From: JABICX01 sp964528765 | Lineage (GTDB): Archaea > Nanobdellota > Nanobdellia > UBA10117 > JABICX01 | Assembly (NCBI GenBank): GCA_964528765.1 | Contig: CAZGVA010000001.1 | Coordinates: 1 to 44,548, forward strand | Reading direction: 5' to 3' | Length of the DNA: 44,548 nt | Shown here: piece by piece, positions 23,593 to 32,485 of the stretch | How the letters are laid out: each line of letters begins with the position of its first letter | How positions within the stretch are numbered: position 1 is the stretch's first letter | Notes under the pieces: model-generated | Told to the model about the DNA's origin: nothing | Database searches by the model: none | What the model saw: the letters and a program-made list of their open reading frames with translations, nothing else | Program-made: the position numbers and the translations under genes

Positions 23593-26500
23593 TTATTTTT
23601 GCTTAAATAATGCACTCATCTTCATACGTTTAGGCATAGTTTTTGCAGATGTTTTTTTCTTAATTGTATGACGTTTCTTATGTTTACGAATAGATTTTCC
23701 TTTATGCTTAAACATACTAGTTTTTGCAATTAATAATGCACCAATAATTACTGCTAGAACTGCAGTAACAATTAATGAAGTTTTTGCAGCAGGCAAACCC
23801 ACATCACGCTCAAGTTCAATTATAGATCCAGTTAAGCCATCCACTTCATACTCACATGCATCACAATCATTGCCTCCGCAATCAACACTTTCTTCATCAT
23901 AATTCCAAATATTATCTGAACAATGTATTGGATTACATTTTCTGGTCTCAATTGGCTTGTCAATTATTGAATTGCAATTACTTACATCCTTACATGTTCT
24001 TGCTTGAGTACCATTCACACAATTATACCAAGTACTACAACTCCACTCTTCGGTACAATTTTGGTTGTTTTTATTTACAACGGTAGCGCCGCCACCATTA
24101 TTATTATCATTATTTCCTGAAGGCGCTGGCGTATCTGCTTCATTTGAAGAAGTATCTACTGAGAAATTAACTGAATCAACATTAGCATTACCTGCAAGAT
24201 CTTCTACATACAAATTAAATGTATACTCTCCATCAGTATCAACTGCAAAAGTTATATCTGTGCAATCTGTCTCAGTATGTGGAATCACCGTATTTTCTGT
24301 AACTGCAAAAGTAACATTATATATACAATTGAGAGTGGTTTCATCCGATACATCATAATCAATGGATATATCTGTTGTTGAACTATATACACCAGTTGGC
24401 TCATCAACAGAAACTGATGGATTAATGGTATCTATACCAAATGTAGCATTACTGGAAAAGCCTTCACGATTCTGTGAATCATTGCAAGTCACTTGCCATA
24501 CATAATAACCTTCAGCTAAATTATCAAGATTAAACAAATTTGATTCTCCATTTGAAACCAACGTTTGATTAGATTGATTGAATTTAAATGTTCCAGTAAA
24601 ATTACTCCAAAGCTCACAAACTGCAAGATTTAAGCCCGATGTAACTGTATAATTGAAATTAATATTTGAACTATCTGATAGCCAAAGGTTATCTGGACTA
24701 TTTACATTAATTGCGGGAGCAGTAGTAACTACTGTAAATGTACTATTATCCTGTCCAAAAAATCCAATTGAATCGTTAGCATACACGTAAATTGTATAAG
24801 TTCCATCAGAAACCGAAAATGTGGAATTATCACAATTTAATATAGTAGTATTGGTTAAGCCTTCATTGAGAGAATACCAACATGAATCGATGGTTGAAAC
24901 ATCAGTAATTTCATATTCCAAAGGAACTGGAACAGATGCATATTGCGATTCTTCTGGAATTAAAATGGTGACAATTGGTGCAGTTGTATCAACTGAAAAA
25001 TCAATACTTGAAGAATTTTCATTTCCTGCAAGATCAACACAATAAATAATTAATGAATTACTACCTTCTGAAGCCGTTATGGTAGTATTTGGTGTGAACG
25101 TTGTATTTGATACGCCATCATCAAAAGAATATTTCCATGTGCTAATTTCTTCATTTGATGAAACATTAATATCGACTAAAGGTGTTATATATATGGTATT
25201 TTCAGGTCTAGCAATCTCAACGGATGGGTATATTGAATCAACACTAAATGTAACTGAATCACTTGCTTCTTCCCCCAAAGTATCATTAACATAAACATAG
25301 ATTGTATATTCACCATCATCAGCCATATCAAAAGTAAGATTATTACAAGAAGCTATAATTATATTCGACCCCTCATCAAGATTATACCAGCAGGAATCAA
25401 TATTATCGTCTGAATCTGCCACTTCATATTCTAAAGAAATTCCAGTCTGATATGTATAGGTATCTTCTTCTTCAGGAGCTAAAATAGATATTGTTGGTGC
25501 AGCGTTTAATATAGTATAATCTACGGTAACATTGTATAGGGCTGGAGCAGTATTGTAATTATTTGTTTCAAGCGAAACAAAATATTGGAAATATTGATTA
25601 TCTGAAATTGAAAGAGTTTGCGGAGATTGGTCAGCAATATCTATCCAAATTTCACCTGAACATGACGAATCAGCACAACTACGAATTTTGAAATCTAAAA
25701 TCGTTTCTTGAGCAACAGTGATTGTACCTTTAATATCACCATTTCCGCCATTAAAATTAATTGCAGATTTTGACCAAGTTATACCGTCTGTAGAATTCCA
25801 TACATCCTCATCAGCTTCAAAAATATATGCCATGTCACCAATAATTGTACTTGATTTTACATGTTGACCCTCTCCGGAATTATAATCATCACTTGTTTTG
25901 GTCCATGTTCCATGCGCATCTGAAGCTCGCCAAATATCATCATCACCTTCAACAACATAATAATATTGAGAAGTTACAATAAATGCGCCATTTGAATTAC
26001 CTTCTCCGTCATTAAAATCATCCTTAACAAGATTCCAAGAAGTTCCATCTAATGAATTCCACACATCAGATTGTGAGTCAACAACCCATAACGTACCGTC
26101 AGCATCAATATCCATTCCCTTAATATTACCATTTCCATCATTAAAATCATCATATACTTTTGTAAATGTAATTGCATTATCTATTGAAACCCATACATCT
26201 TCATTGCCATCAATAATGAACAATGCACTGCCATTATATTCTATAAATTTACTACTTGAGCCACTATCTGAATTAAAATCATCATTTATTTTTGTGAATG
26301 ATTGAGCAAAATCTGCTCCACGCCAGACATCCTGGTTATCAATAACATAAAAATAATTACCATCATAAGCAAGTCCATCAGCATCATTACCAACACCACC
26401 ATTATAATCATCTAAAACTAGTGTCCAAGTAAAACCCTGATCAATTGATTTCCAAATATCACTACTAGAATCTACGGCATATAATAAATAAGATTGGAAT

Positions 26501-27411
26501 GAATCAGATTCCCATTCAAACGTATTCCAAGAAGAATCTGCGCTAGCAGTATATATGTCTGAAGTATATGTTCCATTATTACCTGCACCATATTTCGCAG
26601 ACTGTCTTTGATAAATATTATAAATTTCTGAACGCGTTAAAGTTCGATTCCAAATAGCCACTTCATCAATAATTCCATTGAAAAAGTTACTTGGTCCGCC
26701 AGAATCCCATTCTTGTCCTACACTTGCTCTATCCGTATCGATTAAATCAGTGGTGATGGTTATATGTTCACGATCCAAATAACCGTCAACAAAAATACCT
26801 GAACGAGATCCATTAGTTTGAGCTACAACATAGTGCCATTCGCCATCAGAAATATCTACATAACCATTGCTTCCTTCAATTGATGCGTACCCTGCTGCCA
26901 TTTCTAATCGCCACTTATTATTATTAGCTGAGTCATGGAATGTAATTAAACCGGCATCTGTCGAACTATCTGCTTTAAGCCATAGCGCAACAGTAAAAAC
27001 ATCATCTAACTCTTCAGTAACACTATCGAACGAAAGATAATCATTTGATCCATCAAAATCTAATGCATTTCCTAATCGACCACTTGCAGAGTAAGTTGCA
27101 CCTTCATTTGTTCCATCATGATCATTACCTGAATAATCTAAGATTGTTCCAGATGTCTCATTAAGATGAAATAACACAACATTACCCGTCATATCAATGT
27201 AACCATCATCTTGCTGATCTGCCAGTAAATCTTTCTCTACATCATCCCATAACGCGAGAGTTAATGCGGTTGAATTATGTTCAGTATTATTATATTCACC
27301 AGTTTGAAGCGAAGTAAACATTTGTGTAGCAAATCCCGCCGACAAACCAACTGAAAGTAATAGTATTAAAGCAAATACTCTATAGAGCCCACTCTTTCTA
27401 TACATACTCAT
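23593..27411 (-). CDS. Anchored multidomain surface protein (LamG, propeller, Ig-like repeats, TSP1-like)
   Basis: This 1,272-residue protein has a signal peptide (about 1-28) and a LamG domain (about 80-270, ending LTRSEIYNIYQ). Next is a run of propeller-like repeats (about 300-590) that each read close to DVWNSLDGTSWNLVKDDFND, then five Ig/cadherin-like repeats (about 640-1050) with DGEYTIYVYVNDT and similar strands. It ends with a Cys-rich TSP1-like unit (EWSCSTWYNCVNGTQARTC), a second Cys cluster (SVDCGGNDCDAC), a membrane helix (about 1211-1229) and a 43-residue Lys/Arg-rich cytoplasmic tail. The topology is that of a C-terminally anchored surface adhesin. A TATA-like box is centred about 26 bp before ATG. 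It shares the LamG module type with the giant protein. The ligand is unknown. Confidence 0.88.
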   Translation of the reverse strand: MSMYRKSGLYRVFALILLLSVGLSAGFATQMFTSLQTGEYNNTEHNSTALTLALWDDVEKDLLADQQDDGYIDMTGNVVLFHLNETSGTILDYSGNDHDGTNEGATYSASGRLGNALDFDGSNDYLSFDSVTEELDDVFTVALWLKADSSTDAGLITFHDSANNNKWRLEMAAGYASIEGSNGYVDISDGEWHYVVAQTNGSRSGIFVDGYLDREHITITTDLIDTDRASVGQEWDSGGPSNFFNGIIDEVAIWNRTLTRSEIYNIYQRQSAKYGAGNNGTYTSDIYTASADSSWNTFEWESDSFQSYLLYAVDSSSDIWKSIDQGFTWTLVLDDYNGGVGNDADGLAYDGNYFYVIDNQDVWRGADFAQSFTKINDDFNSDSGSSSKFIEYNGSALFIIDGNEDVWVSIDNAITFTKVYDDFNDGNGNIKGMDIDADGTLWVVDSQSDVWNSLDGTSWNLVKDDFNDGEGNSNGAFIVTSQYYYVVEGDDDIWRASDAHGTWTKTSDDYNSGEGQHVKSSTIIGDMAYIFEADEDVWNSTDGITWSKSAINFNGGNGDIKGTITVAQETILDFKIRSCADSSCSGEIWIDIADQSPQTLSISDNQYFQYFVSLETNNYNTAPALYNVTVDYTILNAAPTISILAPEEEDTYTYQTGISLEYEVADSDDNIDSCWYNLDEGSNIIIASCNNLTFDMADDGEYTIYVYVNDTLGEEASDSVTFSVDSIYPSVEIARPENTIYITPLVDINVSSNEEISTWKYSFDDGVSNTTFTPNTTITASEGSNSLIIYCVDLAGNENSSSIDFSVDTTAPIVTILIPEESQYASVPVPLEYEITDVSTIDSCWYSLNEGLTNTTILNCDNSTFSVSDGTYTIYVYANDSIGFFGQDNSTFTVVTTAPAINVNSPDNLWLSDSSNINFNYTVTSGLNLAVCELWSNFTGTFKFNQSNQTLVSNGESNLFNLDNLAEGYYVWQVTCNDSQNREGFSSNATFGIDTINPSVSVDEPTGVYSSTTDISIDYDVSDETTLNCIYNVTFAVTENTVIPHTETDCTDITFAVDTDGEYTFNLYVEDLAGNANVDSVNFSVDTSSNEADTPAPSGNNDNNNGGGATVVNKNNQNCTEEWSCSTWYNCVNGTQARTCKDVSNCNSIIDKPIETRKCNPIHCSDNIWNYDEESVDCGGNDCDACEYEVDGLTGSIIELERDVGLPAAKTSLIVTAVLAVIIGALLIAKTSMFKHKGKSIRKHKKRHTIKKKTSAKTMPKRMKMSALFKQK

Positions 27412-27502
27412 ATATAGAATATATAACCATAGTATATAATAATTATTTACTCCTTAATTACAATAACAGAAATGTCTTTAAGATTAATCTACGCGTTACT
27501 AA

Positions 27503-28183
27503 CTAAATTAACTCCTCTGCATTAATTAATGTTCGTGGCCAGGAATCTTCAACAAGTCTTGGACAAGCAGTATTTATCCAAACATCAATGTCTTGAAAAT
27601 TTAGCATGTTTTCTGCAGTGATTATATCTGAAATGAATGTATATGTGTTTGAAAATCTCTTTTGTACTTTTTTAGCTAAGTTTGGCTTGTATTGACCTGG
27701 CTTTGTTGACAGAATAATTCCTACTTTATTAGCCTGTTTTAATTTATCCACTCTTGCTGCTTGTTTAGCAAGATATTTCCTATTGTCTTGTTCAGTAAAC
27801 ACTTTCATATGCATAGAAAATGGATTAATTTTTATCACCGGTTTACTTGTTTCAATAGTAATCTCAATTGGATGAAACTCGCCAGTACCAATATATAGAA
27901 AAGCATCAACTTTCATGGATTTTGATGCAGTTGCATCACATCCAAGTATTTGACCTGCATACGTAGTACAAGGTCCTTGACAATCTTTCGTTTTCTTTGA
28001 TTTACCAATTAAAACTTTCAAACCTTGTGATTCAAGATATTTTTTAGCTTTATTTAATTGTCCAATATGTTGGACTGTTGTAAATAATCCAATTATTTGA
28101 TATTTCTGAATTTGTTTAAGATTTTTTCTAATTGATTTAACAATATCTTGATCTGACCTTGCTTCAATGAACATAGTTTGCAT
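27503..28183 (-). CDS. dph2: Diphthamide synthase Dph2, C-terminal piece of a split gene
   Basis: These 226 residues match the second and third domains of archaeal Dph2, which uses a [4Fe-4S] cluster and S-adenosylmethionine to add the 3-amino-3-carboxypropyl group to a histidine of elongation factor 2. Visible motifs are FTTVQHIGQLNKAKKYLES, GQILGCDATA (second cluster Cys, residue 82), FLYIGTGEFHPI and INTACPRLVEDSW (third cluster Cys, residue 207). The first domain and first Cys are absent here but present in the piece at 29647-29895. Its own TATA-like box (TTTAAATATATTTT) is about 20-29 bp before the two possible ATGs (28183, 28174), so it is probably transcribed on its own. The C-terminal tail is about 30 residues shorter than in Pyrococcus Dph2. 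Confidence 0.88.
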   Translation of the reverse strand: MQTMFIEARSDQDIVKSIRKNLKQIQKYQIIGLFTTVQHIGQLNKAKKYLESQGLKVLIGKSKKTKDCQGPCTTYAGQILGCDATASKSMKVDAFLYIGTGEFHPIEITIETSKPVIKINPFSMHMKVFTEQDNRKYLAKQAARVDKLKQANKVGIILSTKPGQYKPNLAKKVQKRFSNTYTFISDIITAENMLNFQDIDVWINTACPRLVEDSWPRTLINAEELI

Positions 28184-28217
28184 AGTATATACTGTAAAAT
28201 ATATTTAAAAGGTTAAT

Positions 28218-29267
28218 CTATCTCAATCTAAACGCATAATGTACTTTCCCTTTTTTTTCAATAATATCAAAGTATCCTTTTAATTTAGCTATCTGTCGAT
28301 TACGAGGCAGATTATGTTCACGAATATCTCCGTTATCGTTGAATAAAATATTATGCAGTTGAGCTTCTGTAAATCTTGTTTTATAAAATCCTTCATCAAC
28401 AATTACACCTGCGAAATCATTAACCACTTTCCTAAATTGTTCGTTAGTAAGATTAAAATGGTGTGCTTTACGGTAATCTTGTTGTATATGTATAGCTTTT
28501 ACGGGAAAGCCAGCACGTGCTAATGTTGCTTGTGCAATCTTAAATTCTTCAATTGATTCGAAAACACCTGTATCCAATAATGGTTGAATGCCAGTCATCT
28601 GAAGTATTTTTTTATAACGTCTCATACCAACACCTAAAAATTTACGATACACCGTAGTATTGTAACTATATGGTTTTTTAGGCATCCATTCAAGGTAAAT
28701 AATTCCCGCAATACTTTTTCTAAGTTTTAGCAAGCCCATATAATAATCGCTAATTGCTTTTTCACTATCATGAATATATGATTTATCACCAACACGCATT
28801 TCAACACAGACCCTTGCTGGATGAATAACAAATGATCTAAATCCTAATTTATTTGCTTTTAAAATAAATGCTTCAAGTAATTGAAAGGTATTATAGAATT
28901 TACGTGTAGCTTTGTCCCATTCAGGATATACGTCATCATATCTTGAACCTACGGGAACATGTAATCGAATATTACGTAAAGGTATCTTCTTAGAAACTAA
29001 AATAGCTTTTAACTCAACTAAACGATTAAGAAATACTGATTGTAAGTCATTATTATAGTAATCATTTTTATCTAAACCCATACCTACCTCAATTGTGACA
29101 AATTTCAACTCAATAATATCATCTAAGAACTTTTCAAAATCTTCATTGAAAATTACAGACTTTGCAAGAACGATTTTTCCTTCTTCAAACATCTGAGAAA
29201 TATACTCCCAACTATTAAATAAATTACGTCTATAATGATTAAAATTTAAAAAAAAAGAAAAATCCAA
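28218..29267 (-). CDS. TIM-barrel protein, xylose isomerase/AP endonuclease-2-like
   Basis: This protein of about 349 residues has the strand pattern of the xylose isomerase-like TIM barrel: FVTIEVGMG, IRLHVPVG, FRSFVIHPAR, IIYLEWMPK, IQPLLDTGVF and AIHIQQDY. His, Glu, Asp and His residues at the strand ends could bind metal as in sugar isomerases and endonuclease IV, but the exact reaction cannot be read. The start is a TTG codon at 29267, nine bases after the stop of the membrane protein upstream and in the same frame; an ATG at 29189 is the alternative. There is no clear promoter of its own, so it is probably co-transcribed with the membrane protein. It sits between the two dph2 pieces. 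Confidence 0.65.
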   Translation of the reverse strand: MDFSFFLNFNHYRRNLFNSWEYISQMFEEGKIVLAKSVIFNEDFEKFLDDIIELKFVTIEVGMGLDKNDYYNNDLQSVFLNRLVELKAILVSKKIPLRNIRLHVPVGSRYDDVYPEWDKATRKFYNTFQLLEAFILKANKLGFRSFVIHPARVCVEMRVGDKSYIHDSEKAISDYYMGLLKLRKSIAGIIYLEWMPKKPYSYNTTVYRKFLGVGMRRYKKILQMTGIQPLLDTGVFESIEEFKIAQATLARAGFPVKAIHIQQDYRKAHHFNLTNEQFRKVVNDFAGVIVDEGFYKTRFTEAQLHNILFNDNGDIREHNLPRNRQIAKLKGYFDIIEKKGKVHYAFRLR

Positions 29268-29273
29268 ATCTAT

Positions 29274-29558
29274 CTATTTAATCTTTGAAAAGATTTGGAA
29301 AACCATCGTAATGGCTCCGATTAGCACTAAAACAAATGCAATTACTATGAAGATCAATTCGACCCAAGGAACGATACGACCGATAACTTGTACTCCCTCT
29401 GCTGTCTTGACTACTGCGCCAAGAAGTAAGAATACTGCTCCGGATGCAACGTAACTTAACTCTTTTTTGATTAAATCAACGTAACCACTATATTTCAAGA
29501 ATGCTAATCCCAAAAGTAGGCCAATACCTACACCAAGTGTTCCTTCAAAACCTAACAT
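29274..29558 (-). CDS. Small three-helix membrane protein
   Basis: This 94-residue, strongly hydrophobic protein has three predicted membrane helices (about residues 5-22, 36-55 and 64-88) and a short Lys-rich C-terminus (FSKIK). I do not recognise a family. It has an AGGTGA ribosome site about 9 nt before ATG, and TATA-like sequence about 40-60 bp upstream, so it has a short leader unlike most first genes here. It lies between the two dph2 pieces and heads a likely two-gene unit with the TIM-barrel gene. Confidence 0.65.
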   Translation of the reverse strand: MLGFEGTLGVGIGLLLGLAFLKYSGYVDLIKKELSYVASGAVFLLLGAVVKTAEGVQVIGRIVPWVELIFIVIAFVLVLIGAITMVFQIFSKIK

Positions 29559-29646
29559 TGCTTTTCACCTATAATTTAAGTTGACTACCTATATACTCTG
29601 TTCTATATAAATATAATTTATTACTATAACAAAACAAAAACATGGA

Positions 29647-29895
29647 TTAAATTTTAGAATGACCAAAATTAATTACTAAATCAAATTTTAAATTAGATAA
29701 CTGGGAGGGAATATCGCATGCCCCAAAATTACTTCCAAACCAAACCTGAACATCGGCATTAGTTTTTTTCTTTAAGATATCAACAATTTTAGTTGCTTTT
29801 GGTTTTAAACCATCTGGTAATTGAATACAAACTTTCTTTGCATTAGATTTCTTAATTGCATTTACAATTTTATTAAGTTCAAAATCAACTTCCAT
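29647..29895 (-). CDS. dph2: Diphthamide synthase Dph2, N-terminal piece of a split gene
   Basis: These 82 residues match the first domain of archaeal Dph2: CIQLPDGLKPKATKI, then FGSNFGACDIPSQ with the first [4Fe-4S] Cys at residue 60, and DLVINFGHSKI at the end, where a TAA stop follows directly. Intact Dph2 continues after this GHS motif. The remainder is encoded at 27503-28183, about 1.46 kb downstream on the same strand. Joined directly, the two pieces give cysteines at 60, 164 and 289, against 59, 163 and 287 in Pyrococcus horikoshii Dph2 (recalled from the literature). It has its own promoter: a TATA-like box is centred about 27 bp before ATG. A functional two-chain enzyme is the likely reading; decay is the alternative. 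Confidence 0.85.
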   Translation of the reverse strand: MEVDFELNKIVNAIKKSNAKKVCIQLPDGLKPKATKIVDILKKKTNADVQVWFGSNFGACDIPSQLSNLKFDLVINFGHSKI

Positions 29896-29927
29896 AAATA
29901 TATAAATGAAAAAAAGTTTATAAATAT
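29896..29927. promoter_or_regulatory. Interlocked divergent promoters of dph2-N and DUF357
   Basis: Only 32 bp separate the two start codons. For the plus gene, aaatatataaat (29896-29907) is centred 26-27 bp before its ATG and abuts the ATG of the minus gene. For the minus gene, gtttataaatatat (29916-29929) is centred about 27 bp before its ATG and reaches into the plus ATG. Each start codon therefore touches the other gene's TATA box, which requires leaderless transcripts from both. Confidence 0.7.
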
Positions 29928-30227
29928 ATGGTTAAGCGGACAGTTACTCAAGCAAAACTTGCGAAATATAAGAAATTAACAGAAAAAGCACTTAATATGG
30001 TTAAAATTAAAGCGGATATTAGTGCTAAAGATAAAAAAATCTGTGAAAAATATATTGATTTTTGCTCTAGATACTTATCAGATGCTAATCATTTTGAAGA
30101 TAAAGGGGACTTCGTAACTGCTTTTGCAGCCATTAATTATGCTCATGCGTGGCTAGATGCTGCGGCTATTGCGGGTTTTCTAGATATAAAACACAAAAAT
30201 AGAAATAAATATTTTACAATTGATTAG
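29928..30227 (+). CDS. DUF357 family protein
   Basis: This 99-residue, all-helical protein has the family pattern: KYKKLTEKALNMVKI near the N-terminus, then YIDFCSRYLSDANHFEDKGD and AINYAHAWLDAAAIAGFLDI. DUF357 proteins are short archaeal helical-hairpin proteins of unknown function. The length is typical and the start fits a leaderless ATG. It is divergent from the dph2 N-terminal piece. Its 3' end overlaps the end of the convergent PEP-synthase-like gene by 14 nt. Confidence 0.85.
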   Translation: MVKRTVTQAKLAKYKKLTEKALNMVKIKADISAKDKKICEKYIDFCSRYLSDANHFEDKGDFVTAFAAINYAHAWLDAAAIAGFLDIKHKNRNKYFTID

Positions 30228-31821
30228 CTTCTTCAAGCTTACGTTTAAGATTACGTATTTGCCATTCTAACTCGGAAACTAATTGTGACCGTTTAAAATC
30301 TTCTTCAGACGTATGTTCACCTGCAGCACGTCTCTGTGCTTCTTTTGAAACTTGCTCAGTTAAACTTCGTTCAAGTTGCTCAAACTGAAATATAAGATGC
30401 TTAAAATCATGCATATCTTCTGAACCTGATAAATAAGTATTTTCTGAAGAATTAGATTCATCAGTTGTGTTTGAAGCACCATAATCAGATGAACTTGTTT
30501 GTTCAGATGATTGTTGTATTGGTTGAATTATTTCAAGCGAATTTCCACTAAATTTAATATCTTGTCCATCTTCAATGGATTTAGTATTATTTTGTATTAT
30601 TGCTGGAACTGAAAAATCTTTACAAATCTGAATTGCTGGTGAAGTCAAACCCGTAGAACCACAAACATAACCTTTTGCTTGAACTAAATATGGGAACAAC
30701 TCTCTTTCAGATTCATTTGTCACAAGGATACTCTCCGTAGTAAACTTTTGAAAATCATCATTAGTTGAAATTAATGTAGCTTGTCCCTCAGACGTTAAAT
30801 TATTTATTAAAATGCCTTTATCGGTATAAATTAGGGGTTTACTAAATAATTGTGTAATCGGTCTAGTTTGCAAAATATGAATTGAATTACGAACAATTGC
30901 CCATTCGATATATTGTGGAAAATTCATGATACTCTCAACTTGCGCAGACAAATCTGATAGAGCTTTACGTTCACCTTCTGAAAGAGTTGGTGACGGAGAT
31001 AAATTTGAAGGCAATGTTTCTAATAATAATTCACCAAACTGCGCATTTTTTGTATAGTATTTTTGCTGATTAACTTCTTTAACATAATTTACTACATTTG
31101 TTTGCTTATTAAATACAAAAACTGCTGGATTGTGCAACATTCCTGCATTCATGCCCCAAATAACTTGCGCATATATATCTGTTTTTGAATTTTTAATTGG
31201 ATCAATTGTAAACATATCACCCGATTTAACTGCATGAACCATTTTCTGTACAATTACTGAAACTGAAAAATCAAAATGACCTATATTGTGTTTATACCGA
31301 TAGTATATAGCCCATGGCGAAAAAATCGAGGCTAGTGCACTCTTTAATCCTTCACAAACTTGCTCAATTCCATAAACATTAAGTGACGATTCAAACTGAA
31401 ATGGAAAATTCTTTGTAGGTGAAAGTCGAATAGCTAAAAACGGTAAATCTCGACCCGACGTAACTAATTGTCTAGTTAATGCACTCATATTTTCATGGTC
31501 AGGGTGCTCATTGATTTTTTTATAATTATCTAATAATAAATTCTGAATTTCTGGAGTAATCGTAAATCTTGAAAATATGGTTTTTATTGTATTTGATGCT
31601 TCGTATGCACTTTTAAGATCTGAAACCATTGAAAGGGCAGATTCGATTTCTGTGCGGAATGCGTGTATTATACCATCATAAAATTTGGAATCAATAACAA
31701 AAGCATTTGGTACAGGTAATTTATGATTATATAATTCTGCAAGATATGCTACCTTTTCACCAAAATAATCTGCGTCAGATAAGGATAGATTTTTCAACCA
31801 GTGAATCAAAGATTTGTCCAT
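30214..31821 (-). CDS. PEP synthase/PPDK-like protein lacking the phospho-histidine
   Basis: This protein of about 535 residues has an ATP-grasp-like PPDK_N region (FGEKVAYLAELYNHKLPVPNAF, LAIRLSPTKNFPF, VIVQKMVHAVKSGDMFTIDP, EWAIVRNSIHILQTRPI). A PEP-utilising swivel-like domain (about 365-435) and a Ser-rich, coiled-coil tail follow. In active enzymes the swivel loop reads G-x-T-S-H-A-A-I with the phosphorylated His; here it reads GLTSPAIQICKDFSVPAI, with Pro in its place. The PEP-binding TIM barrel is also missing. It is therefore probably not a normal PEP synthase, and may be an ATP-binding or scaffold protein. ATG 31821 is chosen over 31836 because the TATA-like AAACTTTTTAA box is 27 bp upstream of it. 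Confidence 0.75.
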   Translation of the reverse strand: MDKSLIHWLKNLSLSDADYFGEKVAYLAELYNHKLPVPNAFVIDSKFYDGIIHAFRTEIESALSMVSDLKSAYEASNTIKTIFSRFTITPEIQNLLLDNYKKINEHPDHENMSALTRQLVTSGRDLPFLAIRLSPTKNFPFQFESSLNVYGIEQVCEGLKSALASIFSPWAIYYRYKHNIGHFDFSVSVIVQKMVHAVKSGDMFTIDPIKNSKTDIYAQVIWGMNAGMLHNPAVFVFNKQTNVVNYVKEVNQQKYYTKNAQFGELLLETLPSNLSPSPTLSEGERKALSDLSAQVESIMNFPQYIEWAIVRNSIHILQTRPITQLFSKPLIYTDKGILINNLTSEGQATLISTNDDFQKFTTESILVTNESERELFPYLVQAKGYVCGSTGLTSPAIQICKDFSVPAIIQNNTKSIEDGQDIKFSGNSLEIIQPIQQSSEQTSSSDYGASNTTDESNSSENTYLSGSEDMHDFKHLIFQFEQLERSLTEQVSKEAQRRAAGEHTSEEDFKRSQLVSELEWQIRNLKRKLEEANQL

Positions 31822-31874
31822 ATAATAAGAACACATTATCTGATTAAAAAGTTTGTATAGGGTAGAGAAAATAA

Positions 31875-32390
31875 TTATGCTTGAACAACTTTACATGCAA
31901 TTGGAAATTTAGCTGAAGCTTTTCTCAGTGCATTTTTTGCATGAACTGCACCATTTTCTGGAACATCTACTGAAAAAATAACTTTTCCTTTTTTAGCAGG
32001 ACAAGAACGACCAATTGGCTTACCAAAAGAATTTCGCATTCCAGTCTGCATTCTATCTGCTCCAGCACCAGTAGCTAAAGCATTTTCTCGCATAATATGA
32101 TGTGGAAAAGCATGGACATGCATTGCAAAACCTCTTTTACCATATTGTTTAGCAAGAGTATGTGTTGCAGTCATTCTACCTGCTTCTAAAGCATTGTGCC
32201 TTAAATTAATATCTTTAGTAGCAATTAACTTGAATTTTAATGGAAACTTATCTTGAAGATTGCCTGAATCTAATAAATGTAATTTTGAGCCCGGTACTCC
32301 CTTAATAAACGATTTTCGCTTATACTTAGACATTCGAGTATATGCTCGTTTAATTCTTCGGTATGCATTGGCATTTCTTAGTTTGGCCAT
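31875..32390 (-). CDS. rpl10e: Ribosomal protein L10e (uL16 family)
   Basis: This 171-residue protein matches archaeal L10e throughout: MAKLRNANAYRRIKRAYTR, INLRHNALEAGRMTATHTLA, FAMHVHAFPHHIMRENALAT, GAGADRMQTGMRNSFGKPIG and a normal C-terminal half. It binds 23S rRNA near the tRNA sites of the large subunit. The length is normal. A TATA-like box (TTTAAAAAC) is centred about 25 bp before ATG, so it has its own leaderless promoter, separate from any ribosomal operon. It is divergent from a tiny membrane protein gene. Confidence 0.97.
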   Translation of the reverse strand: MAKLRNANAYRRIKRAYTRMSKYKRKSFIKGVPGSKLHLLDSGNLQDKFPLKFKLIATKDINLRHNALEAGRMTATHTLAKQYGKRGFAMHVHAFPHHIMRENALATGAGADRMQTGMRNSFGKPIGRSCPAKKGKVIFSVDVPENGAVHAKNALRKASAKFPIACKVVQA

Positions 32391-32485
32391 AGAGTATTCG
32401 TTGAATTTAGTTTTTAAATGTTACTATATTAGGTTCTACGCTAATCTTGCGGAAATATTATATAATATGGTGTAGCACATAACTT

